Assembly: GCF_021283545.2 (NCBI RefSeq) | Contig: NZ_CP128540.1 | Location: 2,701,501 to 2,765,500, forward strand | DNA: 64,000 nucleotides | Direction of reading: 5' to 3' | Source of the DNA: Pseudomonas alloputida | Lineage (GTDB): Bacteria; Pseudomonadota; Gammaproteobacteria; Pseudomonadales; Pseudomonadaceae | Made by a program: the position numbers and the translations under genes | Shown here: in pieces, positions 1 through 8,972 of the stretch | How the letters are laid out: each line of letters opens with the position of its first letter | How positions within the stretch are numbered: the stretch's first letter is position 1 | Notes under the pieces: model-generated | Seen by the model: the letters and a program-made list of their open reading frames with translations, nothing else | Told to the model about the DNA's origin: nothing | The model's database searches: none

Positions 1-85
1 GTGCCGATCCCCGGCGGGAAGGAGTGGCCCTCGGTGACTAGCCGTGATAGAACGCAGACTTGCCATTCAGTAGTTGAATATCTAG
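1..85. other. Window edge, no gene called
   Basis: Short stretch before the first regulator. No supported coding sequence or RNA is visible. It may hold the promoter of the LysR gene that begins at 86 or the end of a gene lying to the left. Confidence 0.5.
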
Positions 86-967
86 ATGTCTATCAGCGTG
101 AAATCGAATAGGGCTCTGTTCGACCTCGACCTGCTGCGCGCCATTGTCGTGGTGGCAGACTGCGGCAGCTTCACCACCGCTGCCGCGCGGCTGCATTCGA
201 CCCAGTCGACGATCAGCCAGAAGGTGCGCCGCCTGGAAGACATGGTCGGCCACCGCTTGTTGGTGCGGGGCAACCGTGACGTACTGCCGACCGACGCCGG
301 GCAGACCTTGCTCGGCTATGCCCGGCACATGCTGGCCCTGAACGATCAGATGCTTGAAGCCCTGGCCGGGGCGATGGTGGGCACCACGGTACGGCTTGGC
401 GTGCCCGAGGACTTCGTGGGCGGGCGTACCACCAATGCACTGTCGGCATTCAGCCGGCTGCACCCACAGGTGAAGCTCGAAGTGACCAGTGGTTTGTGCC
501 GTGACCTGAGCCAGGCCTATGACAATGGCGAACTTGACCTGGTGCTGCTCAAGCAGCGGCGCAACAGCCGTGAGGGCGTGGCCTGTTGGCCAGAGCGTCT
601 GCAGTGGATCGACAGCGCGCGCACGCCCGCCTTCGAGCTGGACCCGATCCCGTTGGTCACCTTTCCGCCACGCGGCCTGTACCGCGAGGACATGATCAAC
701 GCCATCGAAGGCATGGGCCGGCGCTGGCGCATCAGCTTTACCAGCTCTAGCCTCAGTGGCATCCAGGCTGCGGTCGCCGATGGCATGGGTATCAGCTTGC
801 TGCCGCCCAGGGCGGCCACCGGCGAGCACAGGGTGTTGGGGGCCGGGCAAGGGCTGCCGGAGGTCGACAGCTATGAGATCGTCATCGTGCACCGGCCGAC
901 GGCGGATGTGATGGTCAAGGCGCTGGCTGAGGTGATGACGCAGTTGCTGGCGGGCGGTGGGATCTGA
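86..967 (+). CDS. LysR family transcriptional regulator
   Basis: 293-residue LysR-type regulator. The N-terminal winged helix-turn-helix spans about residues 12-75, with the typical family pattern (GSFTTAAARLHSTQSTISQKVRRLE) followed by the linker helix. The C-terminal periplasmic-binding-like effector domain runs from about 95 to 290. The length is standard for the family. It lies convergent to ornithine cyclodeaminase, with 71 bases between them, so that gene is not its divergent target. The target and effector cannot be told from the sequence. Confidence 0.9.
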   Translation: MSISVKSNRALFDLDLLRAIVVVADCGSFTTAAARLHSTQSTISQKVRRLEDMVGHRLLVRGNRDVLPTDAGQTLLGYARHMLALNDQMLEALAGAMVGTTVRLGVPEDFVGGRTTNALSAFSRLHPQVKLEVTSGLCRDLSQAYDNGELDLVLLKQRRNSREGVACWPERLQWIDSARTPAFELDPIPLVTFPPRGLYREDMINAIEGMGRRWRISFTSSSLSGIQAAVADGMGISLLPPRAATGEHRVLGAGQGLPEVDSYEIVIVHRPTADVMVKALAEVMTQLLAGGGI

Positions 968-1038
968 CGATCTGTGGTCGATGCGCTTGTACATGACCCA
1001 AAGCCCACACACACACTTTCGACCAACCCGATTCAATA

Positions 1039-2091
1039 TCAGGCAACCCGTCGGATACGCCTTTTGCCAGCGCGGCCTCGGGTGTGGCTGAACAGGTCTT
1101 TCGGGTCGTCCTCCACCCACGGCACCAGGTCGATCTTGGTGCCCATCCCGCGCTTTTCGGCTTGCTGTAGTACGTACCGTAGTACGGTGTAATCTTCGAG
1201 GGCGAAGCCCACCGAATCGAATACAGTGACCTGGCTGTCGCTTTGGCGGCCCTCGGTTTCTCCGCGCAGCACGCGCCACAGGTCGACCACCGGAAAGTCC
1301 GCCGGCAGCTGCTGGATCTCACCTTCGATACGGGTTTGTGGCTCGTACTCGACGAACACCCGCGCGTTGCGCAGCACATCGGCGTGCAGCTCGGTTTTGC
1401 CAGGGCAGTCACCACCCACGGCGTTCAGGTGCATACCGGGCTCCAGCATGTCGGGGGTAATGATGGTGGCGTAGGCCTTGTCGGCCGTTACCGTGGTGAT
1501 GATGTCCACGCCTTTCACTGCCTCGGCTACCGAGCTGGCCCGGCGGATGGTCAAGCCGCTGTATTCCTTGAGGTTGGCGATAAGCTTGGCGGTGGCCAGC
1601 GGGTCGGTGTCGTAGGCGACGATTTCTTCGATGCCCAGGTGCTTGTGGAAGGCCAGGGCCTGGAATTCGCTTTGCGCGCCGTTGCCGATCAGCGCCATCT
1701 TGCGCGCGTTCGGGCGGGCCAGTGCCTGGGCTGCCATCAGCGAAGTCGCTGCGGTGCGCAGGGCGGTGGCGATGGTCAGTTCGGACAGCAGCACCGGGTA
1801 ACCGGAGTCGACATCGGCCAGTACACCGAAGGCCATCACCGTATGCAGGTTGCGTGCAGTATTGGCCGGGTGGCCGTTGACGTATTTGAAGGCATAGCGG
1901 CTTTTGTCGGCGACCGGCATCAGTTCGATCACGCCCACTTCCGAGTGGCTGGCAACGCGCGCGGACTTGTCAAACGCCTGCCAGCGTTTGAAATCGTCCC
2001 GCAGGGCAGCGGCAAGCTCGCCAATAAACGGCGCTACGCCAATGTCATGCACCAAGTCCGACATGGTTGGAACATCAATGAAATACGTCAT
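1039..2091 (-). CDS. ocd: Ornithine cyclodeaminase
   Basis: 350 residues, the size of the characterised P. putida enzyme. The family converts L-ornithine to L-proline and ammonia using NAD+. The sequence shows the mu-crystallin/OCD fold: an N-terminal substrate part with the RNLHTVMAFGVL region, then a Rossmann nucleotide-binding motif (GNGAQSEF, about residues 138-145) and the conserved acidic segment GGDCPGKTEL carrying the family's catalytic aspartate. It is divergent from an Lrp/AsnC regulator at 2279, a common arrangement for amino-acid catabolic genes, so control by that regulator is likely. A related family member such as alanine dehydrogenase (Ala-DH of the mu-crystallin type) is less likely given the length and motifs. 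Confidence 0.93.
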   Translation of the reverse strand: MTYFIDVPTMSDLVHDIGVAPFIGELAAALRDDFKRWQAFDKSARVASHSEVGVIELMPVADKSRYAFKYVNGHPANTARNLHTVMAFGVLADVDSGYPVLLSELTIATALRTAATSLMAAQALARPNARKMALIGNGAQSEFQALAFHKHLGIEEIVAYDTDPLATAKLIANLKEYSGLTIRRASSVAEAVKGVDIITTVTADKAYATIITPDMLEPGMHLNAVGGDCPGKTELHADVLRNARVFVEYEPQTRIEGEIQQLPADFPVVDLWRVLRGETEGRQSDSQVTVFDSVGFALEDYTVLRYVLQQAEKRGMGTKIDLVPWVEDDPKDLFSHTRGRAGKRRIRRVA

Positions 2092-2278
2092 GCTCTTGCA
2101 CCTTGTTATTGTGCGCTTGCCCAGCAGTGCGGGGTCAGCGCTTGAGATTATCGAAGTGAAGCCGCATGAACATTTTGATGACAGGTTGCGTCAATCGGAA
2201 GCAGGCAGGTTGTCAGTTTCGTCAGGCTTCTGGACAATCTGCCAACCTAGCGTAGCAATCTGATTATTTGGCGGGCTT

Positions 2279-2701
2279 ATGGACACGATCGATCGGGAAC
2301 TGATTGCACTGTTGCGGGACAACGCACGTACCCCTGTGCTGACCCTGGCGAAGAAGCTGAAGGTGGCCAGGGCAACGGTGCACAACCGCATCACCCGGCT
2401 TGAAGAGCAGGGTGTGATCATCGGTTACACGGTACGTTTGCGCTCCGATGCGCTGGACCAGGGAGTGCGGGCAATCACCAGCATCGGCATCAGCGGCCAC
2501 CATGCCGCAGAGGTCAAGCACGCGTTGCGCGGGCATCCCAATGTGGTGGCCATCCACACCACCAATGGCCGCTGGGACCTGATGGCAGAGTTGCGCGCCG
2601 ACACCCTCGAAGCGTTCGACCGGGCGCTGAACGCCATCCGCTCGATCCCGCATATCGAGAACACCGAGACCAGCATCCTGCTTTCGACCTACAAGATGTG
2701 A
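2279..2701 (+). CDS. Lrp/AsnC family transcriptional regulator
   Basis: 140-residue feast/famine regulator. An N-terminal helix-turn-helix (residues about 5-55, DRELIALLRDNARTPVLTLAKKLKVARATVHNRI) is followed by a RAM/AsnC ligand-binding domain (about 65-138). The start ATG at 2279 follows a GGCGGGCTT segment that is a weak ribosome site. It is divergent from ocd with 187 bases between the two starts, so it probably responds to an amino acid (ornithine, arginine or proline) and controls ocd. That functional link is inferred from position. Confidence 0.9.
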   Translation: MDTIDRELIALLRDNARTPVLTLAKKLKVARATVHNRITRLEEQGVIIGYTVRLRSDALDQGVRAITSIGISGHHAAEVKHALRGHPNVVAIHTTNGRWDLMAELRADTLEAFDRALNAIRSIPHIENTETSILLSTYKM

Positions 2702-2743
2702 CCGCGGAGCCAGGCCTTTTGCCAGGTGTATTGCACAAAAAGC

Positions 2744-2781
2744 TGCCGGCCCTGCTGCAGTCGGTCTGCAGCCTGCCGGCA
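2744..2781. terminator. Hairpin between convergent genes
   Basis: Strong inverted repeat: TGCCGGC at 2744-2750 pairs with GCCGGCA at 2775-2781, and an inner CTGCAG/CTGCAG pair lies inside. It sits between the Lrp-type gene (+) and the START protein gene (-). No long T-run follows on either side, so it may be a weak or bidirectional terminator. Confidence 0.55.
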
Positions 2782-2783
2782 CT

Positions 2784-3383
2784 TCAAGGTTGGCGCTCAG
2801 CCACCGCTCGCAACGTACGCAACGTCACCACCGGCGTATCCACCACAAACCGGTTGGCCAGCCACCCTGGCACATCCCCGGCAGGGGCGGCCTGCAACTG
2901 GTAGGTCACCTCGGTCACCCGGTCACCCAGTGGTTTCATCTGCCACACACCACTCAGGTGCTCTACCCGGATCAGGCCGTCAACCTTGGGGATCCTGTCG
3001 GGATCGGCGCTCAGGTGGCGTACCAGGGTACCGTCGATCAGGCGTTCGCTGGTCACTTTCAGCACGATGTCCCGCGGCCTCGCCGGCCATGGCAGCTGGG
3101 TGGTCAGGTACACCCAGGTGTTGTCACCCTCCACATCCAGCAGCCGCATCTGGTCACAGGCGTACAGCCACTTGCAGGCCACCCGCAGGTTATCCTGCAG
3201 GTCAGTGAGCGTGCGCACGCTGGCTTTCATGGTGCTGACACCACGAAACTGCTGGTAGGACGAGGCGCCTGCGCTGCTCACGTAAACGCGAATGCCTTCG
3301 CGGTCGTAGGCCAGGCGCCAGTCATCGGCGGCCAGGGCAGAGGTGCACAGCAGCAAGGCAGCGAGCAGCAGGCAGCGGTTCAT
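2784..3383 (-). CDS. START domain-containing exported protein
   Basis: 199 residues. An N-terminal signal peptide (MNRCLLLAALLLCTSALA, cleavage near residue 18) is followed by a START/Bet v1-like lipid-binding fold (about 20-190). Recognisable START features include the WRLAYDREGIRVYV opening, a WVYLTTQLPWPARPRDIVL central strand pair and the MKPLGDRVTEVTYQL strand. Bacterial relatives are single-domain periplasmic proteins of unknown ligand. It stands alone between two oppositely acting terminator-like hairpins. Confidence 0.85.
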   Translation of the reverse strand: MNRCLLLAALLLCTSALAADDWRLAYDREGIRVYVSSAGASSYQQFRGVSTMKASVRTLTDLQDNLRVACKWLYACDQMRLLDVEGDNTWVYLTTQLPWPARPRDIVLKVTSERLIDGTLVRHLSADPDRIPKVDGLIRVEHLSGVWQMKPLGDRVTEVTYQLQAAPAGDVPGWLANRFVVDTPVVTLRTLRAVAERQP

Positions 3384-3431
3384 GGCCGGTACCCTGCAAG
3401 GGTGGGTATTTCAGTATGCGCGGCAAACAGA

Positions 3432-3454
3432 AAGCCCGCCAGGTTGGCGGGCTT
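3432..3454 (-). terminator. Rho-independent-like terminator of the ureidoglycine gene
   Basis: Perfect 9-bp stem AAGCCCGCC / GGCGGGCTT with a 5-base loop, 18 bases downstream of the stop codon of the minus-strand gene at 3473. A short T-tract (from the As at 3427-3433) follows on the minus strand. Confidence 0.7.
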
Positions 3455-3472
3455 GCGGGCATCAGCCTGGGC

Positions 3473-4309
3473 TTAGCGCTTGGGGTTCAGCGTCAGGTGT
3501 ACGTGACGGTTCACGTCCTTGTACAGCAGGTAGCTAAAGTTGCCTGGGCCGCCGGCGTAGCAGGCTTGCGGGCAGAAGGCGCGCAGCCACATGAAGTCGC
3601 CGGCTTCCACTTCGACCCAGTCCTGGTTCAGGCGGTACACCGCCTTGCCTTCCAGCACGTACAGGCCGTGTTCCATCACGTGGGTTTCTGCGAACGGAAT
3701 CACACCGCCCGGCTGGAAGGTGACGATGTTCACGTGCATGTCGTGGCGCATGTCGGCCATGTCGACAAAACGGGTGGTTTTCCAGCGGCCTTCGGTGCCC
3801 GGCATCTCGATGACGGTGGCGTTGTCGCGGTGGGTGACGAAGGATTCCGGTACGTCCAGGCCTTCAACCTTCTGGTAGTGCTTGCGCAGCCAGTGGAAGG
3901 TGACGTTGGACTTGCTGTTGTTGCGCAGGCTCCACTCGGCGCCCGGGGCCAGGAAGGCGTAGCCACCAGGTACCAGGGTGTGGTGTTTGCCTTCGACGGT
4001 GATGTCCAGTTCGCCTTCGACGATGAACACCACGGCTTCCGCATCGGCGTCCAGCTCTGGGCGCTCGCTGCCGCCTTCCGGGGCCAGTTCGACGATGTAC
4101 TGGGAGAACGTTTCGGCAAAACCGGTCAGCGGGCGGGCGATAACCCACATGCGCATCTTGTCCCAGAAGGGCAGGTGGCTGGTGACGATGTCACGCATCA
4201 CGCCTTTGGGGATGACGGCATAGGCTTCGGTGAACATGGCACGGTCAGTCAGCAGCTCGGTTTGAGCCGGGTGCCCACCGTGGGGGGCGAAGTATGAATG
4301 GTTCGACAT
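3473..4309 (-). CDS. allE: (S)-ureidoglycine aminohydrolase (bicupin)
   Basis: 278 residues from the ATG at 4309; a longer upstream reading is possible but the cupin homology begins at MSNHSYFAPHGGHP. Two cupin barrels are visible. The second carries the metal-site pattern ETHVMEHGLYVLEGKAVYRLN and the characteristic FMWLRAFCPQACYAGG end. The family takes (S)-ureidoglycine, made by allantoate amidohydrolase, to (S)-ureidoglycolate and ammonia using Mn2+, so it belongs to purine/allantoin breakdown. No other ureide genes are adjacent. A terminator-like hairpin follows at 3432-3454. Confidence 0.85.
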   Translation of the reverse strand: MSNHSYFAPHGGHPAQTELLTDRAMFTEAYAVIPKGVMRDIVTSHLPFWDKMRMWVIARPLTGFAETFSQYIVELAPEGGSERPELDADAEAVVFIVEGELDITVEGKHHTLVPGGYAFLAPGAEWSLRNNSKSNVTFHWLRKHYQKVEGLDVPESFVTHRDNATVIEMPGTEGRWKTTRFVDMADMRHDMHVNIVTFQPGGVIPFAETHVMEHGLYVLEGKAVYRLNQDWVEVEAGDFMWLRAFCPQACYAGGPGNFSYLLYKDVNRHVHLTLNPKR

Positions 4310-4442
4310 GGACGATCTCGACTTGTTGTTCTCTCCCCATGCCTTGAACCGCACCGGCCGGTGCGGCGCAGGGGATGTGGCCACAGAATAGGGTCGAGTG
4401 CGTGGCATCCACAAATTAAATGTTGGAATACCCGGTATTTGA

Positions 4443-5807
4443 TCACTGAATGCTGACCTGACGTCCAACGTGCCGTTCGGGCAGCTGGCCGCCGCGGCCG
4501 AACAGCTTGTGGCGCAGGGGGCCCTCGGTGTAGCTCAGCGGGTAGCGGCCGCGCCGTTGCAGCTCGGGCACCAGCAGGTCGACTACATTGGCCAGGTCGT
4601 CCGGTTGCACGGCGTAGGTCAGGTTGAAACCGTCGATGCCGGTATGGTCCAGCCAGGTTTCCAGCTGGTCGGCCACCTCGCTGGCAGCGCCGATCAGCAC
4701 GGGGCCGCGACCGCCCAGGCCAACGAACTCGGCGGCTTCGCGTACGGTCCAGCGGCGAGTGGGGTCGGCGGCGGTAAAGGCTGCGAGGGCGGCACGGCCA
4801 GCATCGTTCTCGACGTACTCGATCGGTGCATCGGGGTCGAGGCCGGCGAAGTCGATACCGGTCCAGCCAGACAGCAGCGCCAGGGCAGCGTCCGGGTCGA
4901 CATAGCGGCGATAGTCGTTAAAGCGGGCCTCGGCCTCTTCCCGCGTGGGGGCGACGATCAACAGCGCCTGGGCGTAGATCAGCACTTCGTCACGGCCACG
5001 CCCGGCCGCTTCGCAGGCCTGGCGGATGCCGTCGGCGTAGCGGCGCAGCACCGTCGGCGTTGGCCCGCTGATGAACACGCATTCGGCATGCCGTGCGGCA
5101 AACTGCTGGCCGCGTGCCGACGCACCGGCCTGGAACAACACCGGGGTGCGTTGCGGCGATGGCTGGCACAGGTGCATGCCGGGCACCTGGAAGTGCTCGC
5201 CCACATGGTTGATCGGGTGTACCCGCGAGGGTTCGATATAGCGCCCGCTTTCACGCTCCAGCAGCACGGCGTCGTCGTCCCAGCTTTTCTCCCACAGCTT
5301 GTACAGCACCTGCAGGTATTCCTCGGCCAGGTCGTAGCGTTGGTCGTGGCCCCGTTGACGCGCCAGGCCGAGGTTGCGCGCAGCGCTGTCCAGATACCCG
5401 GTGACGATGTTCCAGCCGACCCGGCCATTGCTCAGGTGGTCGAGCGTGGACATGCGCCGGGCGAAGGGGTAGGGGTGTTCGTAGGTCAGCGAAAAGGTGA
5501 CACCAAAACCCAGGTGTTCGGTCACCCCGGCCATTGCCGGCACCAGCAGCAGCGGATCATTGACCGGCACCTGCACGCCACCGCGCAGGGCGGCTTGCGG
5601 GCTGCCTTGATAGACGTCGTAGATACCCAGCACATCGGCGATGAACAGGGCGTCGAACAGGCCGCGTTCGAGCAGGCGGGCCAGGTCGGTCCAGTAGCTC
5701 AGGCGGTTGAACGCCACACTGGTGTTGCGCGGATGGCGCCACAGCCCAGGGGACTGGTGGCTGGCAGCGTTCATGCTGAAGGCGTTGAAGCGGATCGGGC
5801 GAGGCAT
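4443..5807 (-). CDS. LLM-class flavin-dependent monooxygenase (NtaA/SnaA/DszA family)
   Basis: 454 residues, matching the NtaA/SnaA/DszA branch of bacterial-luciferase-like FMNH2-dependent monooxygenases. The N-terminus MPRPIRFNAFSMNAASHQSPGLWRHPRN, the STLDHLSNGRVGWNIVTGYLDSAARNLGL segment and the GASARGQQFAARHAECVF segment are family hallmarks. Such enzymes oxidise sulfur- or nitrogen-containing xenobiotics or sulfones with a separate flavin reductase. The next gene downstream in transcription order is not linked, but a sulfonate-type binding protein lies just upstream (16-base gap), so the pair probably serves sulfur scavenging. The substrate is unknown. Confidence 0.88.
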   Translation of the reverse strand: MPRPIRFNAFSMNAASHQSPGLWRHPRNTSVAFNRLSYWTDLARLLERGLFDALFIADVLGIYDVYQGSPQAALRGGVQVPVNDPLLLVPAMAGVTEHLGFGVTFSLTYEHPYPFARRMSTLDHLSNGRVGWNIVTGYLDSAARNLGLARQRGHDQRYDLAEEYLQVLYKLWEKSWDDDAVLLERESGRYIEPSRVHPINHVGEHFQVPGMHLCQPSPQRTPVLFQAGASARGQQFAARHAECVFISGPTPTVLRRYADGIRQACEAAGRGRDEVLIYAQALLIVAPTREEAEARFNDYRRYVDPDAALALLSGWTGIDFAGLDPDAPIEYVENDAGRAALAAFTAADPTRRWTVREAAEFVGLGGRGPVLIGAASEVADQLETWLDHTGIDGFNLTYAVQPDDLANVVDLLVPELQRRGRYPLSYTEGPLRHKLFGRGGQLPERHVGRQVSIQ

Positions 5808-5823
5808 GGTCAGCGCGCTCCGT

Positions 5824-6810
5824 TCAAGGCAACACAGAGGCCGGGTAGACCGCTTCGGCCACCTGTAGCTTGCGTGGAATCAGGCCCAGGCCCTGGAAGG
5901 TGTCAGCCAGCTTCTGTTGTTCGGCAACGATCTGCGGGGTGATAGCGACGGCGTTGTAGTTGCGCCGTTCGCTGGCCACTTCCAGCACCTGGGTGCTGAT
6001 CCCCAGCTGCGGTGCCAGCAGCGCGGCCACTTCGGCAGGCTTGGCGTTGGCCCACTGGCTGACCTTGCCCAGCTCGGCAAAGAAGGTTTTCAGCAGAGCA
6101 CGGTGCTGGTCGGCAAAGCTGGCTGTGGACAGGTAGAAGGTGCGGTTGTTGGACAGGCCGCTGCCGTCGCGCAGGTTCTTCAGCCCTGGCTGGCTTTCTG
6201 CGGCGGCGAGGAACGGGTCCCAAAGGGTCACGGCCTGCACGCTGCCCGATTGCAGGGCGGCCACGGCATCGGCGGCATTGTTGACGTATGCGGGGGTAAT
6301 GTCCTTGTAACTGAGCCCAGCCTGCTGCAGGGCTACGGCCAGCAGGTACTGGGCATTCCAGCCGCGGCCCGTGGCCACACGCTTGCCTTTCAGGTCCTGC
6401 ACACTGGCCAGGTGGTCCTGCTCGCGCACGACCAGGCCGATGCCGCGTGGGTAGGGTTGTTCGGCAGCCAGGTAGACCACAGGCTTGCCTGCGGCCTGGG
6501 CGAACACCGAGGGGGCATCGGCTGCGTGGCCGAGGTCGATGGCGCCGGTGCTCAATGCCTCCAGTAGCTGGGGGCCGGCGGCGAACTCATGCCAGCTGAC
6601 CTTCACACCTTGCGGTGCCAGGGCCTTCTCCAGGGCGCCGCTGCCTTTGAGGATGTTGATGCTGTTGAATTTCTGGTAGCCGATGCGCAGTGTCCTGGCG
6701 TCGTCGGCAATGGCTTCGGACCAGGGCAGCAGGGCGCTGGCGACGCTGGCCAGTAAACCGCCGATCAGCAGACGGCGTAATGGGGAGAAGGCATGTTTGG
6801 GCATGGGCAT
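5824..6810 (-). CDS. Aliphatic sulfonate/taurine-type ABC substrate-binding protein
   Basis: 328 residues with a signal peptide (RRLLIGGLLASVASALLPWSEAIADD, cleavage around residue 35). The mature part is an SsuA/NrtA-like two-lobed binding protein: LRIGYQKFNSINILKGSGALEKALAPQGVKVSW and GRGWNAQYLLAVALQQAGL are typical of sulfonate binders. It is transcribed ahead of the flavin monooxygenase with a 16-base gap, so the two probably form an operon. No permease or ATPase gene lies nearby, so it must borrow transporter partners from elsewhere. Confidence 0.88.
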   Translation of the reverse strand: MPMPKHAFSPLRRLLIGGLLASVASALLPWSEAIADDARTLRIGYQKFNSINILKGSGALEKALAPQGVKVSWHEFAAGPQLLEALSTGAIDLGHAADAPSVFAQAAGKPVVYLAAEQPYPRGIGLVVREQDHLASVQDLKGKRVATGRGWNAQYLLAVALQQAGLSYKDITPAYVNNAADAVAALQSGSVQAVTLWDPFLAAAESQPGLKNLRDGSGLSNNRTFYLSTASFADQHRALLKTFFAELGKVSQWANAKPAEVAALLAPQLGISTQVLEVASERRNYNAVAITPQIVAEQQKLADTFQGLGLIPRKLQVAEAVYPASVLP

Positions 6811-7081
6811 TGCTCCTTGAATCGGGTGAGAGTCGATCTGCCCAGACTAAGGAGGTGGCGTTTGGCTTTCAATTTATATATTCCAGTTTGTTAGATTGTT
6901 TTGTTATTTTTATATCCTTTTGTTTGTATGGCTTGGCGTCTATCGTTGCAGGAGCGGCCATGGGCCGCGAAAGGCTTGCCGATGGCCAAGGCATGATGGC
7001 TACCCGACCAACAGCGTGCTTCCCTGCATGGCCGCGCTAACGGATAATCCCGGCATTCCAATAAACAGCCTGTGAGTGGGT
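6811..7081. promoter_or_regulatory. AT-rich divergent promoter region
   Basis: About 270 bases between the sulfonate-binding-protein gene (-) and the TetR gene (+). Bases 6866-6925 are clearly AT-rich against the surrounding high GC and probably hold the promoter of the monooxygenase operon. A degenerate REP-like segment follows at about 6949-6985. No exact promoter boxes could be fixed. Confidence 0.45.
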
Positions 7082-7765
7082 ATGAGTGATTCCGTAGTCG
7101 GCCTCGGCCAGCCTGAAACCGAAGGGGGGCGCAAAACGCGCAAGAACAACCCTGAGAAAACACGCGAGGACATCCTCCAGGCCGCCATCAACGAGTTCGT
7201 TCAGCAAGGGCTGGCCGGCGCCCGCGTCGACGCCATCGCCGAACGCACCGCCACTTCCAAGCGCATGATCTACTACTACTTCGGCAGCAAGGAGCAGCTG
7301 TATTGCGAGTGCCTGGTGAAGTTGTACGGGGATATCCGCAAGACCGAACAGAGCCTGGACCTGGAGTCGTTACCGGCTGAGCAGGCGATCCGCCGCCTGG
7401 TGGAGTTCACCTTCGATCACCATGACCGCAACGTCGATTTCGTGCGCATCATCTGCACCGAAAACATCCACTATGGCGAGTACGTCAAGCAGTCGCCGGC
7501 CATTCGCGAAATGAGCAGCCTGGTGCTGGAGGCCTTGGGCAACACCCTGCGCCGTGGCGTTCAGGAAGGCGTGTTCCGCGCCGGCATCGAGGTCATCGAC
7601 CTGCACATGCTGATGAGCTCGTTCTGCTTCTACCGAGTGTCGAACCGCCATACCTTTGGCGAGATCTTCCAGATCGACCTGTCTGATGAGCAAATAAAGC
7701 TGCGCCACAAAGCCATGATCTGTGATGCGGTGTTGCGGTACATCCAGCTCGAGCCTCGTACCTGA
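7082..7765 (+). CDS. TetR family transcriptional regulator
   Basis: 227 residues from ATG 7082; a GTG two codons earlier (7076) is an equally possible start. The N-terminal helix-turn-helix (TREDILQAAINEFVQQGLAGARVDAIAERTATSKRMIYYYFGSKEQLYCE) is unmistakable TetR/AcrR. The C-terminal domain is of the TetR_C type found in regulators of aromatic or small-acid catabolism. It is divergent from the binding-protein/monooxygenase operon, about 270 bases away, which makes that operon a candidate target. The ligand is unknown. Confidence 0.9.
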   Translation: MSDSVVGLGQPETEGGRKTRKNNPEKTREDILQAAINEFVQQGLAGARVDAIAERTATSKRMIYYYFGSKEQLYCECLVKLYGDIRKTEQSLDLESLPAEQAIRRLVEFTFDHHDRNVDFVRIICTENIHYGEYVKQSPAIREMSSLVLEALGNTLRRGVQEGVFRAGIEVIDLHMLMSSFCFYRVSNRHTFGEIFQIDLSDEQIKLRHKAMICDAVLRYIQLEPRT

Positions 7766-7803
7766 GATTGCTCGAGCGCCTGGGCTGGCTCAAAGGGCCT
7801 CGG

Positions 7804-8811
7804 TCACTCGCCCAGCCGTTGCTCGCGCGACGGCGGGTAGCCGAAATACGCCGCATAGCACTTGCTGAAGTGCGACACCGAGACAAACCCGCAGGCCACC
7901 GCCACTTCCATCACCGACAGGTCGGAATACTGCAGCAGCCGGCGGCTCTTGGTGATGCGCAGCTCCATGTAATAGCGCCGGGGCGACGTGCCCAGCTGGG
8001 CCTGGAACAGGCGGTCGATCTGCCGCCGCGAGCGCCCGCTGTAGGCGGCCAACTGGTCGAGGCTGAGGGTTTCCTCGAGGTTGTTCTCCATCAGCTCGAC
8101 AATGGTGCGCAGGTGCAGGCTCATGGACTTCTTCGCCCCAGGACCCACCTGGCGGTAGCGCGCACCGGAGAATGAAAGGATTTCCTCGACGCCTTCGGCC
8201 AGGCCATCACCATACAGCCGGCGTACCAGGCCCAGCATCAGCTCCATGGCGCCATTGGGGCTGGCGGCGCTGAGGCGGTCACGGTCGAGGGTAAAGCTGG
8301 CCGGGGTGATGCGGGTTTGCGGGCTGCGCTCCGACAGGCTGGCACGTTGCTCGGGGTGGATGCTGCAACCGTAGTCGTCCAGCACCCCGGCACGGCCAAG
8401 GAACCAGGCGCCGTTCCACAAGCCGCCCAAGGCCATGCCGTGGGCGGCGCAATCGTTTAGCAGGCGATCGAGTTCCGGGTACTTGAGTGGTGTGCGCAAG
8501 CCGCCGCAGACCACCAGCAGGTCCAGCTCCTTCAGCGCCGCAGCGGACAGCTCGGTGGCCACCAGTTCCAGCCCCAGGTCGCTGAGCACCCGGTCGCCGT
8601 CCAGCGACAGCGGGGTGAACTGGAAGCTGTCGGCACGTAGCAGGTTGGCCGTGACCAGTACGTCCATGGCCACCGTGAAACTGGCCATCGAGAAGTGTTC
8701 GAGCAGGATGAAGTCGACCCGATAGGGCGCCTGGGCATTGGCGCCGCTTGTTTTGAGCCGTAGCATGTTGCTGGTGCTGGTCTTTTGGCTGAACTGGCGT
8801 GGCGTGGGCAC
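7804..8811 (-). CDS. GlxA-type AraC family regulator (DJ-1/PfpI plus HTH)
   Basis: 335 residues from GTG 8811, which has a GGAG ribosome site about 8 bases upstream; an internal ATG near 8766 is an alternative. Residues 30-190 form a class-I glutamine-amidotransferase-like/DJ-1 domain (VDFILLEHFSMASFTVAMDVL … GGLWNGAWFLGRAGVLDDYGCSIH), and residues 225-325 form two AraC helix-turn-helix motifs (LSLDQLAAYSGRSRRQIDRLF and VMEVAVACGFVSVSHFSKCYAAYFGYPPSREQR). Relatives control use of arginine, choline-derived and carnitine nutrients (ArgR, GbdR, CdhR). Which one applies here cannot be told. Confidence 0.88.
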   Translation of the reverse strand: MPTPRQFSQKTSTSNMLRLKTSGANAQAPYRVDFILLEHFSMASFTVAMDVLVTANLLRADSFQFTPLSLDGDRVLSDLGLELVATELSAAALKELDLLVVCGGLRTPLKYPELDRLLNDCAAHGMALGGLWNGAWFLGRAGVLDDYGCSIHPEQRASLSERSPQTRITPASFTLDRDRLSAASPNGAMELMLGLVRRLYGDGLAEGVEEILSFSGARYRQVGPGAKKSMSLHLRTIVELMENNLEETLSLDQLAAYSGRSRRQIDRLFQAQLGTSPRRYYMELRITKSRRLLQYSDLSVMEVAVACGFVSVSHFSKCYAAYFGYPPSREQRLGE

Positions 8812-8972
8812 TCTGAACTCCGCTTCCTGGCTGGCCCGCAGAGTGTGGACGGTGCCCGGAGGAAAGACAATCTCCCCGGTGGCTGTGTCGTATTACAGGT
8901 CGTGTTCAGGCAAACCAGCCTGTCCTGGTGCTTTACCGCTATGCTGACCTCCCGTCATTGAGGATGCGCCTG

